Source of the DNA: Clostridium sp. AM30-24
GTDB lineage: Bacteria > Bacillota > Clostridia > Lachnospirales > Lachnospiraceae
DNA: 64,000 nucleotides
Assembly (NCBI RefSeq): GCF_003480435.1
Contig: NZ_QUJB01000014.1
Coordinates: forward strand, 578 to 64,577
Direction of reading: 5' to 3'
Position 1 is the first letter of the stretch. Each line of letters starts with the position of its first letter. Both the position numbers and the translations under genes were made by a program. Below the pieces are notes generated by a model, which saw nothing but the letters and a program-made list of their open reading frames with translations, was not told the DNA's origin and did no database searches. Positions 8,685 through 18,009 of this stretch are shown one piece after another.

Positions 8685-9405
8685 AAAACTGTTCCGCAGC
8701 GTTACCGCTTTGCTTGCCGCCCTTGTACTCATGGGCGGCTTTTCTGTTACCGCTTTTGCGGGCGGCGGTGATGTGAGCGACGAGCCGCCTACCCCCGTAA
8801 CCGAAACCGAGCCGGAAGAAACGACGGGCGGCTATGAGCCGCAGCCCTTAACGCCGGAGGGCAACATGAGCCTTGTGGACGACATAACGGGCGAAGCGTC
8901 CGGCGATAAGCAGTTTATTACCGTCGTTACGAAAAACGGAAACTATTTTTACATCATCATTGACCGCGCCGAGGACGGGGAAAATACCGTCCATTTCCTT
9001 AACCAAGTGGACGAAGCGGATTTAACCGCCCTTATGGAGGACGGGCAGACCGAAGCCCCCGTTTGTAGCTGTACTGAAAAATGCGTTGCCGGAAGCGTCA
9101 ACACCGATTGTCCCGTTTGCAGCGTCAACATGAGCGAGTGCGCGGGCAAGGAAGCCGAGCCGGAGCCGGAAGAAACCGAGCAGCCGCCGGAAGAAGAAAA
9201 AGGCGGCGGCATGGGTATTCTGCTTGTCGTGCTGCTTGTTGCCGCAGCGGGCGGCGGCGCGTTCTACTACTTTAAGATTTTGAAGCCCAAAAAGGACGCG
9301 GCGAAAGGCAGCAGCAGCCTTGACGACCTTGATTTTGACGAGGACGACGAGGAAACGGAAGTAGTCGAAACCGAACAGACCGAGCAGGAGGACGATAATC
9401 TATGA
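8674..9405 (+). CDS. DUF4366 family surface protein
   Basis: A 243-residue protein with a signal peptide (MKHKKLFRSVTALLAALVLM to about residue 29), a Glu/Pro-rich extracellular part, four or five cysteines near residues 130-155 (VCSCTEKC, CPVC), one C-terminal membrane helix near residues 183-207, and a very acidic cytoplasmic tail. It is a typical companion of DUF4315 in this ICE family and probably part of the envelope-spanning transfer machine; the exact role is unknown. Its start lies inside the previous gene, and its stop overlaps topB by 4 bases. Confidence 0.88.
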   Translation: MKHKKLFRSVTALLAALVLMGGFSVTAFAGGGDVSDEPPTPVTETEPEETTGGYEPQPLTPEGNMSLVDDITGEASGDKQFITVVTKNGNYFYIIIDRAEDGENTVHFLNQVDEADLTALMEDGQTEAPVCSCTEKCVAGSVNTDCPVCSVNMSECAGKEAEPEPEETEQPPEEEKGGGMGILLVVLLVAAAGGGAFYYFKILKPKKDAAKGSSSLDDLDFDEDDEETEVVETEQTEQEDDNL

Positions 9406-11477
9406 AACTTGTAATTGCAGAAAAACCGAGCGTCGGGGCGGCGATTGCCGCCGTTATGGGCGCGAATGAAAAGCGCAGCGGATATTTTGAGGGCGGCGGC
9501 TACCTTGTGTCGTGGTGTATCGGGCATTTGATTAGCCTTGCAGACGCGGCGACCTACAATGAACAATTCCGTAAATGGAAGTACGACGATCTTCCCATTG
9601 TCCCGCAGGAGTGGCAGTTTATTGTTGCCAGCGGCAAGGAGCAGCAGTTTTCCATTCTCAAAGACCTTATGCACCGCAGCGACGTTACCGAGATTATCAA
9701 TGCTTGCGACAGCGGGCGCGAGGGGGAACTCATTTTCCGCTTTGTCTATGAACAGGCGAATTGCAAAAAGCCCTTTTCCCGCCTTTGGATTAGCAGCATG
9801 GAAGCAAGTGCAATCCGCGAGGGCTTTTCAAATCTCAAAGACGGGCGCGGCTATGACAACCTCTATCAATCCGCGCTTTGCAGAGCAAAGGCCGATTGGC
9901 TCATTGGCATTAACGCGACCCGCCTTTTCTCTATCCTCTACCATAAAACATTGAATGTCGGCAGAGTGCAAACGCCCACCCTTGCTATGCTGGTAAACCG
10001 CGACTATGCAATCAGCAGCTTTAAGAAAGAGAAATATCATGTCGTCCGGCTGGACGTTGGCGGCGTTGCCGCCCTTTCCGAAAGGCAGGACGACGAAGCG
10101 GCGGCGCGGCAGATGAAAGCGGCTTGCGAGAAATCGCAGGCCGTTTGTACTTCCCTTAAAAAAGAGAAAAAGACCGCAGCCCCGCCGAAACTGTTTGACC
10201 TCACCGCCTTGCAGCGGGAAGCAAACCGTTTGTATGGGTTTACGGCGAAACAGACCCTTGACTATGCGCAAGCCCTTTATGAAAAACGGCTTTTGACCTA
10301 TCCCCGCACCGACAGCAAATATATCACTTCCGATATGGAGGGCAGCACAAAGGAACTTATCACCGGCCTTTGCGCTGCTCTCCCCTTTATGCAGGGCGTG
10401 AAGCTGCAAGCCGACCTTGCGAGGATTTGCGACAACAGCAAAGTAACCGACCATCACGCCATTTTGCCGACAGCGGAGTTTGTGAAAACGGGCTTTTCTT
10501 CCCTTGCCGAAAGTGAGAAAAAGCTAATGACCCTTGTGTGCGCAAAACTGCTTTGCGCCGTTGCCGCGCCCTATGAGTATGAAGCGGTTACGGCGGTTTT
10601 CACTTGCGGCGGCTATACCTTTACCGCAAAGGGCAGGACGACGCTTTGCGAGGGTTGGCGCGAGATTGAAAGACTATCCCGCGCCGCGTCCGGGGAACAG
10701 GACGAGGACGCAGAGCCGGAAGCGGTTTTACCCCCGCTTGCCGAGGGGCAGACCTTTGACAATCCGGCAGCGGAGATCTCCGAACGTTACACGCAGCCCC
10801 CAAAGGCATTTACCGAAGATACGTTACTTTCGGCTATGGAGAGTGCGGGAAAGGAGGACACGCCGGAGGACGCGGAGCGCAAAGGGTTAGGCACCACCGC
10901 GACGCGGGCGGGTATCATTGAAAAACTCATTAGCGCGGGCTTTGCCGAGCGCAAGGGCAAAAAGCTAATCCCCACAAAGGACGGGTATAACCTTGTCGCT
11001 ATTCTGCCCGACAGCCTTACGTCCCCGCAGCTTACGGCAGAATGGGAAACGCGCCTTACCGGGATTGCAAAGGGCAGCGACAGCCCCGCCGACTTCATGC
11101 GCGGGATTGAGGAAATGACAGCGGGGCTTGTCAAGACCTATTCCGCGATTTCCGAGGATAAAGCGAAGCTGTTTACCCCGCAGCGGGAAGCAATCGGCAC
11201 TTGCCCCCGTTGCGGCGCGGCGGTTTACGAGGGCAAGAAAAACTTTTACTGCTCCGACAGGGCTTGCAGCTTTGTGATGTGGAAGAATGACCGCTTTTTT
11301 GAGCAGCGCAAAAAGGCTTTCACAAAGGCGATTGCCGCCGCCCTTTTGAAAGACGGAAAGGTAAAAATCAAAGGTATGTACTCGACCAAGACGGGAAAGA
11401 CCTTTGACGGAGTTGTGCTGCTTGCCGACACAGGCGGCAAGTATGTAAACTTCCGCGTCGAGCAGAACCGAAAATGA
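9402..11477 (+). CDS. topB: DNA topoisomerase III, ICE type
   Basis: A 691-residue type IA topoisomerase. The TOPRIM domain starts with KLVIAEKPSVGAAIAAVMG and has the acidic metal site DSGREGELIF. The active-site tyrosine is in LLTYPRTDSKYI near residue 300. A C-terminal zinc ribbon (CPRCGAAVYEGKKNFYC) is present. It relaxes or decatenates DNA during transfer and replication of the ICE and is a regular member of this operon. It overlaps the genes on both sides by 4 bases. Confidence 0.95.
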   Translation: MKLVIAEKPSVGAAIAAVMGANEKRSGYFEGGGYLVSWCIGHLISLADAATYNEQFRKWKYDDLPIVPQEWQFIVASGKEQQFSILKDLMHRSDVTEIINACDSGREGELIFRFVYEQANCKKPFSRLWISSMEASAIREGFSNLKDGRGYDNLYQSALCRAKADWLIGINATRLFSILYHKTLNVGRVQTPTLAMLVNRDYAISSFKKEKYHVVRLDVGGVAALSERQDDEAAARQMKAACEKSQAVCTSLKKEKKTAAPPKLFDLTALQREANRLYGFTAKQTLDYAQALYEKRLLTYPRTDSKYITSDMEGSTKELITGLCAALPFMQGVKLQADLARICDNSKVTDHHAILPTAEFVKTGFSSLAESEKKLMTLVCAKLLCAVAAPYEYEAVTAVFTCGGYTFTAKGRTTLCEGWREIERLSRAASGEQDEDAEPEAVLPPLAEGQTFDNPAAEISERYTQPPKAFTEDTLLSAMESAGKEDTPEDAERKGLGTTATRAGIIEKLISAGFAERKGKKLIPTKDGYNLVAILPDSLTSPQLTAEWETRLTGIAKGSDSPADFMRGIEEMTAGLVKTYSAISEDKAKLFTPQREAIGTCPRCGAAVYEGKKNFYCSDRACSFVMWKNDRFFEQRKKAFTKAIAAALLKDGKVKIKGMYSTKTGKTFDGVVLLADTGGKYVNFRVEQNRK

Positions 11478-11842
11478 TAAGGCTTGATGAAAAGCAATAC
11501 CGCGCCGTAAAGAAAATGACCCGCGCCGCTTGTGCAAACAACGATTGCGGGAATTGTCTGCTGCTGGACGACGGGGAAACTTGCGTTTGTGTGCAGAGTA
11601 TCAGCTATTCGCTGCTATGCCGCTATTTCCGCGAAGCGGTATTACCCGCCGACAGGCAGCTTTGCGAACAGATCACCCGCAGCGGGGAAACCGATTTGAA
11701 GCGTTGCGCGGTATGCGGCAGCACGTTTGCGGCGGGCAGCAACCGGGCGAAATACTGCCCCGATTGCGCGGCAAAGATACGCCGCAGACAGAAAGCCCAA
11801 AGCGAGAGAAACAGGCGTTTACGGATAAAAACAACTACATAG
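11474..11842 (+). CDS. Cysteine-rich VLP protein
   Basis: A 122-residue basic protein with an N-terminal cysteine cluster (CANNDCGNC, CVC), the family signature AVLPAD, and a C-terminal zinc-finger-like CAVCG...CPDC pair followed by an Arg-rich tail. It matches the cysteine-rich VLP proteins found after topoisomerase III in Tn1549-like elements. A nucleic-acid binding role is likely from the zinc fingers and basic tail but unproven. It is the last gene of the tightly overlapped block. Confidence 0.85.
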   Translation: MIRLDEKQYRAVKKMTRAACANNDCGNCLLLDDGETCVCVQSISYSLLCRYFREAVLPADRQLCEQITRSGETDLKRCAVCGSTFAAGSNRAKYCPDCAAKIRRRQKAQSERNRRLRIKTTT

Positions 11843-11938
11843 CAAGCACAGCAAACGAGTACCCGTTTGCGAGAAATGCCCGCGCTTCCCATAGAGAGCG
11901 CGGGCATTTTGCTTGTTGGGATAGTCCCAAACCCTTAT
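11839..11938 (+). repeat. Inverted-duplicate regulatory/oriT-like block, copy A
   Basis: Apart from an extra hairpin, this block is nearly identical to the reverse complement of 17,378-17,443. Shared parts in order are AGCAAGCACA, the hairpin GCAAACG-AGTACC-CGTTTGC (11,851-11,870), and the small palindrome TTGGGATAGTCCCAA followed by ACCCTTAT. Copy A additionally holds a strong hairpin (ATGCCCGCGCT paired with AGCGCGGGCAT, 11,877-11,908). It lies directly before the antirestriction gene at 11,968, in the same relative orientation as copy B has to mobC. Confidence 0.85.
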
Positions 11939-11967
11939 ATGACCGAGAAAGGACGTGATGAAAGAAT

Positions 11968-14900
11968 ATGCCGTATTCCTCATACGACCATGACAAATTA
12001 GAAGCCGCCGAAACCATGCGGATAGAACGCCGGATATATTTTGAAGCAAAGGACAGGGAGATTGCCCCTTATGCTTCCTTGCCGATTGCGCAGCTACTTT
12101 CCATGCGCAGCGAAAGCGCGGCGGCAGAACAGGCGATTTTTGACGACCTTAAAGAACGCGCCGCCGCATGGGAAGAACAGGCGGGAAGAACGCTTTTGCT
12201 GGATAAAACACTTGAATATGTGAGAACGCCGCACGTCCAGCACACCGCTAACGAGTGGCAGACCACCGAGCATAACCGCCATATTCGCAGCAACCGGGTA
12301 TATCAGATGAATTACCACATTTACGAAAACACCCGTTACGACAGGGAGAAGCAGCAAAGCGTCCCTTACTCCTATTCTCTCACATGGGGCGTTTATACCA
12401 ACAGCCCGAACAGGAACGGGCAAGCGAAGATTGCCGGACAAGATAGAAAGGTTTTCACCGACAAGGCAGCTATGGAAAAGTATCTGAATGGGCGTATCAA
12501 AGCGTATGACCGCTTGTTTACGGAAATCTCCCCGCCTATCCCGCAGGAGTACGCCGACTATTTCAAAGTAAACGGTATGCTCATGCCGGACTACACCATA
12601 GAGGGCGAAGAACCCCCGCAGCAGCAACAGGCGGCAGCTATCCCCGAAAATACCGGGCAGGAAAAGGAGCGTGAACACATGAGCGAACAGTTTTCTATTA
12701 TGATAGGCAACCGCAGCCGCTTTGACGCGGGCGACCCCGGCGGCTATTGGTTGGATATGCCCGCCACAAAGGAGCAGTTGCACGAAGCTATGCGGAACGT
12801 CGGCATTACCGCCGACAACCCGCAGGATTTTTCCATTCGCGGCTATTCCGACGACCCGGAGAAACATATTGCCTTGCCTTATGAAATGGTATGCGCCGCC
12901 GACGTGGACGAACTCAATTTTCTTGCGGCGCGGCTCGAACAGCTTGACCCCGCCGAGGTTGGCAAGCTGAACGCAGCTTTGCAGCAGAAAAACGGGCTTG
13001 CAAATATTGGACAGGTAATTGACTTCACCTACAACGTGGATTTTTACGTCCATATCCCCGAAGTACATAACTACCACGATTTGGGCGACTATTACTTAAA
13101 TCAATCCGGCATGGTACAAATGCCCGAAGAATGGAAAGGCGGCATTGACCTTTCTACTTTTGGCAGGAACGCTGCCGCGCAGGAAAAAGGCGCGTTTACC
13201 GAGTACGGCTATATCGTGGAAAGCGGCGACGAGTGGGAACGGCAGTTTGAGGGGCGCGAAGTGCCGGAAGAATACCGCATTATGAGTTACCCGCAGCCGG
13301 AGCGCGGCGAACAGGACAAAGCCTATATGGACGCAGCCGAAACGCAGCAAGCAGACGCACAGGCCGCAGAGCCGCAGCAGCCCCGCCCCGTCGTCCCCAT
13401 TATCCTTACTTCCGAAAAGCCCGCCGAAAAGGTAAAGGAGATCACCGCGCGTTTGGAACAGGGCGTACAGGCGATTTTTGACAGCGACCGCTACAAAGAG
13501 TTTCTAACCGCTATGTCAAAGTTCCATGATTATAGTTTGAATAACACTATCCTAATTGCTATGCAGGGCGGCAATTTGGTAATGGGCTTCCGTCAATGGG
13601 AAAAGGAGTTTGACCGCCATGTAAAGAAAGGCGAGAAAGGCATTAAAATCTTTGCCCCCGCGCCCTACAAGGTGAAAAAGCTGGTTGATAAAATCGACCC
13701 CGAAACGAGAAAGCCCATGCTTGACCGCGAGGGAAAAGTGGTAAAGGAAGAAAAGGAAATCACCGTCCCCGCCTTTAAGGTTATAACCGTCTTTGATATT
13801 TCGCAGACCGAGGGCAAGGAGTTTCCCGACCTTTCCGTTAAACCGCTGCTTGCCGATGTGGAGCAGTACGAGGATTTTTTCGCCGCCCTTGAAAAAGCGT
13901 CCCCCGTCCCGATTGCATTTGAGCAGATCACAAACGGCGCAAATGGGTATTTCAGTTTGACCGACAAGCGTATTGCAATCAAAGAGGGCGTGAGTGAATT
14001 ACAGGCGGTAAAGACCGCCATTCACGAAATCGCCCATGCGAAGCTGCACGACGTAGACTTAAACGCCCCGCCGGAGCAGCAAAACCGCGTTGACCGCCAT
14101 ACCTGCGAGGTAGAAGCGGAAAGCGTCGCTTATACGGTTTGCCAGCATTTCGGCCTTGATACTTCCGATTACTCTTTCGGCTATGTGGCTGGTTGGAGCA
14201 GCGGCAAGGAAATGACCGAGTTAAAAGCGTCCCTTGAAACAATACAGACCACCGCAAAGGAACTCATTACCGAGATTGAGGGGCATTTTACCGAGTTGCA
14301 GCAGCAGCGGCAAGCCGAGCAGGAGCAGGGCGATACCTTTTCCATTTATCAGTTAAAGCGCGGGGACGAAACAAGGGACTTGCGCTTTGAGCCTTATGAC
14401 CGTCTGCAAGCGGCTGGACTTACCATTGACCGGGTAAATTATGAACTCGTCTATACTGCACCGCTTACAAAGGATATGACGCTGGGCGACATTTGGGAAA
14501 GGTTTAATATCGACCACCCCGCCGACTTTAAGGGGCATAGCCTTTCCGTTTCCGACATTGTTGTGCTTCATCAGAACGACGAGGACACCGCCCACTATGT
14601 AGACAGTATCGGTTTTCAGCAAGTGCCGGAGTTTTTGCAGGAGCAGCAGACCCCCGTATTTGACAAGCTGCCGCCCGAACAGCAGCAAGCCTTGTCCGAC
14701 ACCGTACAAGACACTTTGCAAATGCTGGTTGACGCAGACAAGCGGATTTATGGCGACGTTACGGGCAAGACCCTTGAAGCAATCGCGGCGCAAGGATATT
14801 CCTACAAGGACGGGCAGCTTGAAAAGCAGCAGCCGGAAGCGACCCCCGACAGCCTTTTGACGGGTGAAACCGTTAGAACGCCGAGGGGCAATTTTCATAT

Positions 14901-15318
14901 TACCGATATGAGCCGTGAACAGATCGAAGCGGCGGGCTTTGGTTTTCATCATGCGTCGGAGGACGGGAAGTATCTCATTATGGGAAATGGCACACAGGCT
15001 TATGCCATAGCCGCCGAGCAGCCGCAGCGGGATAATCCCTTAAAGCACGTCGAGGACACCATAGAGCAGAACGACAACAATTTTGACGGGCTTATCAATA
15101 ATACGCCGCAAACGCCCACCGTCGCGGATTTTGAGCAGCGGGCAAAGGCGGGGGAAGCGATTTCCGTTACCGACCTTGCAAAAGCGGTAAAAGCCGAGAA
15201 ACGGGAACAGCCGCAGAAAAAACCGTCCATTTTGAAGAAGCTGGACGAATACAAGAAACAGGCGGCGCAGCAGCCGAAAGATAAACAGAAAGAGCATAAA
15301 AAGGATTTGGAGGTTTGA
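11968..15318 (+). CDS. Antirestriction fusion: ArdA-like + LtrC/ArdC-like + YodL + DUF4316
   Basis: A 1,116-residue mosaic. After an N-terminal 235-residue unit of unknown type comes an ArdA-like region (about 240-400, starting SIMIGNRSRFDAGDPGG). Then follows an ArdC/LtrC part (about 480-720) with a metalloprotease motif IHEIAHAKLH near residue 684. YodL-like (about 790-890) and DUF4316-like (about 960-1060, TPRGNFHITDMS) units complete it. ArdA mimics DNA to block type I restriction. ArdC-type proteins bind ssDNA and protect incoming strands. A good ribosome site (AAAAGGAG) precedes an in-frame ATG at 12,679, so a shorter 880-residue form is possible. Confidence 0.88.
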   Translation: MPYSSYDHDKLEAAETMRIERRIYFEAKDREIAPYASLPIAQLLSMRSESAAAEQAIFDDLKERAAAWEEQAGRTLLLDKTLEYVRTPHVQHTANEWQTTEHNRHIRSNRVYQMNYHIYENTRYDREKQQSVPYSYSLTWGVYTNSPNRNGQAKIAGQDRKVFTDKAAMEKYLNGRIKAYDRLFTEISPPIPQEYADYFKVNGMLMPDYTIEGEEPPQQQQAAAIPENTGQEKEREHMSEQFSIMIGNRSRFDAGDPGGYWLDMPATKEQLHEAMRNVGITADNPQDFSIRGYSDDPEKHIALPYEMVCAADVDELNFLAARLEQLDPAEVGKLNAALQQKNGLANIGQVIDFTYNVDFYVHIPEVHNYHDLGDYYLNQSGMVQMPEEWKGGIDLSTFGRNAAAQEKGAFTEYGYIVESGDEWERQFEGREVPEEYRIMSYPQPERGEQDKAYMDAAETQQADAQAAEPQQPRPVVPIILTSEKPAEKVKEITARLEQGVQAIFDSDRYKEFLTAMSKFHDYSLNNTILIAMQGGNLVMGFRQWEKEFDRHVKKGEKGIKIFAPAPYKVKKLVDKIDPETRKPMLDREGKVVKEEKEITVPAFKVITVFDISQTEGKEFPDLSVKPLLADVEQYEDFFAALEKASPVPIAFEQITNGANGYFSLTDKRIAIKEGVSELQAVKTAIHEIAHAKLHDVDLNAPPEQQNRVDRHTCEVEAESVAYTVCQHFGLDTSDYSFGYVAGWSSGKEMTELKASLETIQTTAKELITEIEGHFTELQQQRQAEQEQGDTFSIYQLKRGDETRDLRFEPYDRLQAAGLTIDRVNYELVYTAPLTKDMTLGDIWERFNIDHPADFKGHSLSVSDIVVLHQNDEDTAHYVDSIGFQQVPEFLQEQQTPVFDKLPPEQQQALSDTVQDTLQMLVDADKRIYGDVTGKTLEAIAAQGYSYKDGQLEKQQPEATPDSLLTGETVRTPRGNFHITDMSREQIEAAGFGFHHASEDGKYLIMGNGTQAYAIAAEQPQRDNPLKHVEDTIEQNDNNFDGLINNTPQTPTVADFEQRAKAGEAISVTDLAKAVKAEKREQPQKKPSILKKLDEYKKQAAQQPKDKQKEHKKDLEV

Positions 15319-15322
15319 TAGC

Positions 15323-15532
15323 ATGAATACCCGCTTTACCATTGAGGAAGAAAACATTGTTGCGATCTACGCCGAGGACAGCCGGGAAACAACGCTTGAA
15401 AATATCCTTGCCGCCATGCCCTACATGGACGAGGATATGCGCCAGCTTGCCGCCGCAGCGGTGAACAAGCTGCAAGCCATGACGGACAGCGAGTTTTCCG
15501 AAAGGGAGTTTATCTTGACCGACGAGGAATAG
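15323..15532 (+). CDS. Transposon-transfer assisting protein (TTRAP family)
   Basis: A 69-residue acidic protein, MNTRFTIEEENIVAIYAE then a helical MPYMDEDMRQLA segment, matching the TTRAP small proteins of CTn elements. Its start lies 5 bases after the antirestriction gene, preceded by GGAGG within that gene, and a strong terminator follows. Its molecular role is unknown. Confidence 0.82.
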   Translation: MNTRFTIEEENIVAIYAEDSRETTLENILAAMPYMDEDMRQLAAAAVNKLQAMTDSEFSEREFILTDEE

Positions 15533-15540
15533 CCCATAGA

Positions 15541-15591
15541 GAACAGGGGCGCGGTTGCCGATTTCCGGCACCGCGCCCCTGTTCTTTTTTT
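15541..15591 (+). terminator. Terminator of the rightward transfer operon
   Basis: GAACAGGGGCGCGGT at 15,541-15,555 pairs exactly with 15,570-15,584 and is followed by seven T. This is a strong intrinsic terminator just after the TTRAP gene. Confidence 0.95.
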
Positions 15592-15733
15592 GTCCTTGCG
15601 TGGACAATTAGAAAGCCGTTTTTGCGGGTTTGAATATACTTTATCGTCTATGTCGTTTTCATGCGCTGGAAGCCGCAGAAACACAGGCGTTTTCAGCCCT
15701 TAACATTCCACTTGCCACCCCATGTTTTGCGCC

Positions 15734-17068
15734 TTATCGCTCCTGCTCCCGCGCCCTGCTTTGGGACGGGTAAAGAATACTATCGACGTTCTTTTTGACA
15801 ACGCCGTATTCCTGCATTTGCTTCTTGGCTTGCCGATAATCTTCATACAATTTGGTTTTCCTGTCGTTTAAGCTTCTATACTCCTTGCGCAGCGCGGCGA
15901 GATCGGGCAGCTTCTTTATCTGCATTTCCTTTAATGCCCTTGCCGCAGCTTCAAACAGGATAATTTCGCTTTCATGTCCCCGCAGATACTTTTCCTTGTC
16001 CGGCGATTTTCGGTATTCATCGTAAATCGGTTTTAACTGTCGGTATGTGGTGGTGTGCTTGATAAGCAGCGACAAATCAGACATACGCTGTTCCACTTCC
16101 TTAACCGCCTTTGCCGCCGCGTCATGGGCGGTCATAATATCCGCGATTTTGCTTTCAAGTTCGCTGTAATACTCAATCTTATTTTCGGTTAGGAAGTTCA
16201 TGCTTTTAGCAGCCTGTTTCAGATTATGGATTTTCGCCCACCGTTCATAGCCCGCCGACTGTTGGGCTTTGATACTGTTTTCAAGATCAACGACAAGCCG
16301 GATTTTTTTATCTTCCCGCAGCGTTTTTGTTTTGGCAACATACACGCCCTTGATACGCTCCTTTATCGCTTCTTCCGTATAGGCCGCGCCGAGCGTCTTT
16401 GTGCGGGTAAACCGTTCCTGTCCGGCGGCGCGGAAAGAAATGTATTTGCCCTGTTTGATTTCATATCCCATTTCCTGCAAGCGGCGCAGCAGTTCGTCAA
16501 AATCTTTCACTCGGGGAATGAGGTTATCTATCGCCGTTTTCAGCTTGGCTTTATAGCTTGTACCTTGCTTTTCGGCGGTATATTCCGCATAGCTTTTCCC
16601 TCTGTCCTGTCCCGGCACGACGACGGATAGCCCATGCTCTTTACATATCCTGTCGCTGGTGCGCCGGATATGGTAATAGCTTTGTTTGTTGGAATGGTAC
16701 TTTTTGTAGTCAACGAAGCTGACCGAGTTAAAAATCAAGTGATTATGCAGATGGTCTTTATCGACGTGAGTTGTCAAAACAAACTCATACTTGCCGCCTA
16801 ATACCGCCCCGGCAAGTTCCATGCCGATTTTGTGCGCTTCTTCCGGTGTGGTTTCTCCCACCGCAAAGGATTGTATCAAGTGCCGCCCTAAATGTGTGCC
16901 GCGATCTCCGGCAGCTTCCCGCGTCCATGCAAACTCAATATCGGCGGTTTCCAGCCCGCAGCCGAAAGAGGACGCAAGCAGCTTCCCGTCTGTCTTTTCG
17001 GGATTTAAGATATAGTCTATCGCAGCCTTTAAGGTTGATTTAATAGGGTGCGTCTTTGTAACCGCCAT
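15734..17068 (-). CDS. MOBP-type relaxase (MobA/TraI-like)
   Basis: A 444-residue relaxase. The N-terminal catalytic domain has a candidate nucleophile tyrosine in AAIDYILNP (Tyr19) and the histidine triad in HVDKDHLHNH (His106, His108, His110). The C-terminal half is a long helical, coiled region. It nicks the origin of transfer, stays bound to the 5' end and leads the strand into the recipient. It is transcribed leftward, overlapping mobC by 40 bases, and is convergent with the main transfer operon. Confidence 0.94.
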   Translation of the reverse strand: MAVTKTHPIKSTLKAAIDYILNPEKTDGKLLASSFGCGLETADIEFAWTREAAGDRGTHLGRHLIQSFAVGETTPEEAHKIGMELAGAVLGGKYEFVLTTHVDKDHLHNHLIFNSVSFVDYKKYHSNKQSYYHIRRTSDRICKEHGLSVVVPGQDRGKSYAEYTAEKQGTSYKAKLKTAIDNLIPRVKDFDELLRRLQEMGYEIKQGKYISFRAAGQERFTRTKTLGAAYTEEAIKERIKGVYVAKTKTLREDKKIRLVVDLENSIKAQQSAGYERWAKIHNLKQAAKSMNFLTENKIEYYSELESKIADIMTAHDAAAKAVKEVEQRMSDLSLLIKHTTTYRQLKPIYDEYRKSPDKEKYLRGHESEIILFEAAARALKEMQIKKLPDLAALRKEYRSLNDRKTKLYEDYRQAKKQMQEYGVVKKNVDSILYPSQSRAREQER

Positions 17069-17358
17069 ATCTCGTCCACCGCCTTTTTAATGTCCTCTAT
17101 ATCCTGCCTGTAAACCGTCCCCGTCGCATTGGCGCGTTTTGCAATTTGGTTGATGTTCCGGCTCACCGCTTGCAGTTCCCGGATATATGCTTTTGTGTCG
17201 CTTCGGTCAACGACAAGAATATACCCGTCTATCGCCATTTTACGGAAGTATGCCCCATACTGCTTTATGGGAAGCTGCTTCATCTTCTCGTCGATCAGCC
17301 GCTTTTCTTCTTCCGTAACGTAAAACTTCATCTGTATATTTCTCTTTCGGTTTTCCAT
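17029..17358 (-). CDS. mobC: MobC-family relaxosome accessory protein
   Basis: A 109-residue basic protein with a ribbon-helix-helix-like N-terminus (RKRNIQMKFYVTEEEKRLID) and a MobC C-terminal region (LQAVSRNINQIAKRANATG). It assists the relaxase at oriT. It overlaps the relaxase start, and the block at 17,378-17,443 immediately upstream is a candidate oriT. Confidence 0.9.
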   Translation of the reverse strand: MENRKRNIQMKFYVTEEEKRLIDEKMKQLPIKQYGAYFRKMAIDGYILVVDRSDTKAYIRELQAVSRNINQIAKRANATGTVYRQDIEDIKKAVDEIWRLQRRTLLNQP

Positions 17359-17377
17359 TTCCGCACCGCCTTTCGGT

Positions 17378-17443
17378 ATAAGGGTTTGGGATTATCCCAA
17401 CAAGCATTTTCCGCAAACGGGTACTCGTTTGCTGTGCTTGCTA
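17378..17443 (-). repeat. Inverted-duplicate block, copy B; candidate oriT
   Basis: The reverse complement matches copy A at 11,839-11,938 without its extra hairpin. It contains GCAAACG-AGTACC-CGTTTGC and TTGGGATAATCCCAA next to CCCTTAT. Hairpin plus adjacent short palindrome upstream of mobC-relaxase is where oriT usually lies in such elements. Function is inferred from position and structure only; a duplicated promoter region is the alternative. Confidence 0.6.
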
Positions 17444-17503
17444 TCTACTCCATACCCCCACCGAAAGGCGGTATTTGTTGCGCGTTCCTTTGATTTTGGA
17501 CGC

Positions 17504-17536
17504 AAAAAAAGATTGCAGCCGCCATGCGCTGCAATC
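17504..17536 (-). terminator. Terminator of the XRE regulator
   Basis: Read on the minus strand, GATTGCAGC pairs with GCTGCAATC (17,511-17,519 with 17,528-17,536), followed by seven T (the A-run at 17,504-17,510 on the plus strand). It lies 24 bases after the stop of the regulator. Confidence 0.92.
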
Positions 17537-17559
17537 TCCCGATTTCTCATATTGTGAGG

Positions 17560-17922
17560 TTAATCCTCTGCTTTTTCGACTTCCGTTATCTCCCTTGCTG
17601 TTGCGGTTACAATCCGTATGCCTTTATCGCTCATACCGTCCAGCAGCGCGTCAAGCTGCCGCCGCCCGGTGGATTTCTCCGCATTGCTGTTCGGGAAGAA
17701 AAATTGATCTACCGAAATATGATACCGGGTTACAAGGTCATAGAATACCTGTAAACTCGGCTGTTGTCCCTTGTTCTCGATATTCGCAAGGTAGCGCGGG
17801 GAAATATATAACTCGTCGCTTACCTTTTTGCGGCTCTCGCCGTATTCATTTCTCGCGGCTTTTATAGCTGCCCCGAAAGCCTTAAAGTCGTACAATGGTA
17901 CGGGTCTTTTTGCCATTTTCAT
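17560..17922 (-). CDS. XRE-family transcriptional regulator
   Basis: A 120-residue protein with an HTH_3/XRE domain at about residues 14-72 (AAIKAARNEYGESRKKVSDELYI... SPRYLANIEN, split by a normal HTH turn) and a C-terminal extension. It is the usual ICE regulator upstream of the cargo/regulatory region. It is transcribed leftward, away from the leader at 18,010. ATG at 17,922 or 17,916 are both possible. Confidence 0.88.
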   Translation of the reverse strand: MKMAKRPVPLYDFKAFGAAIKAARNEYGESRKKVSDELYISPRYLANIENKGQQPSLQVFYDLVTRYHISVDQFFFPNSNAEKSTGRRQLDALLDGMSDKGIRIVTATAREITEVEKAED

Positions 17923-18009
17923 TCACCCTGTTACATTTTACAGTTCACCTTTCTTTTTGGATATGTCCACACAATTCATATCATTAGGTTAAATACTTCC
18001 TGTTGTGTA

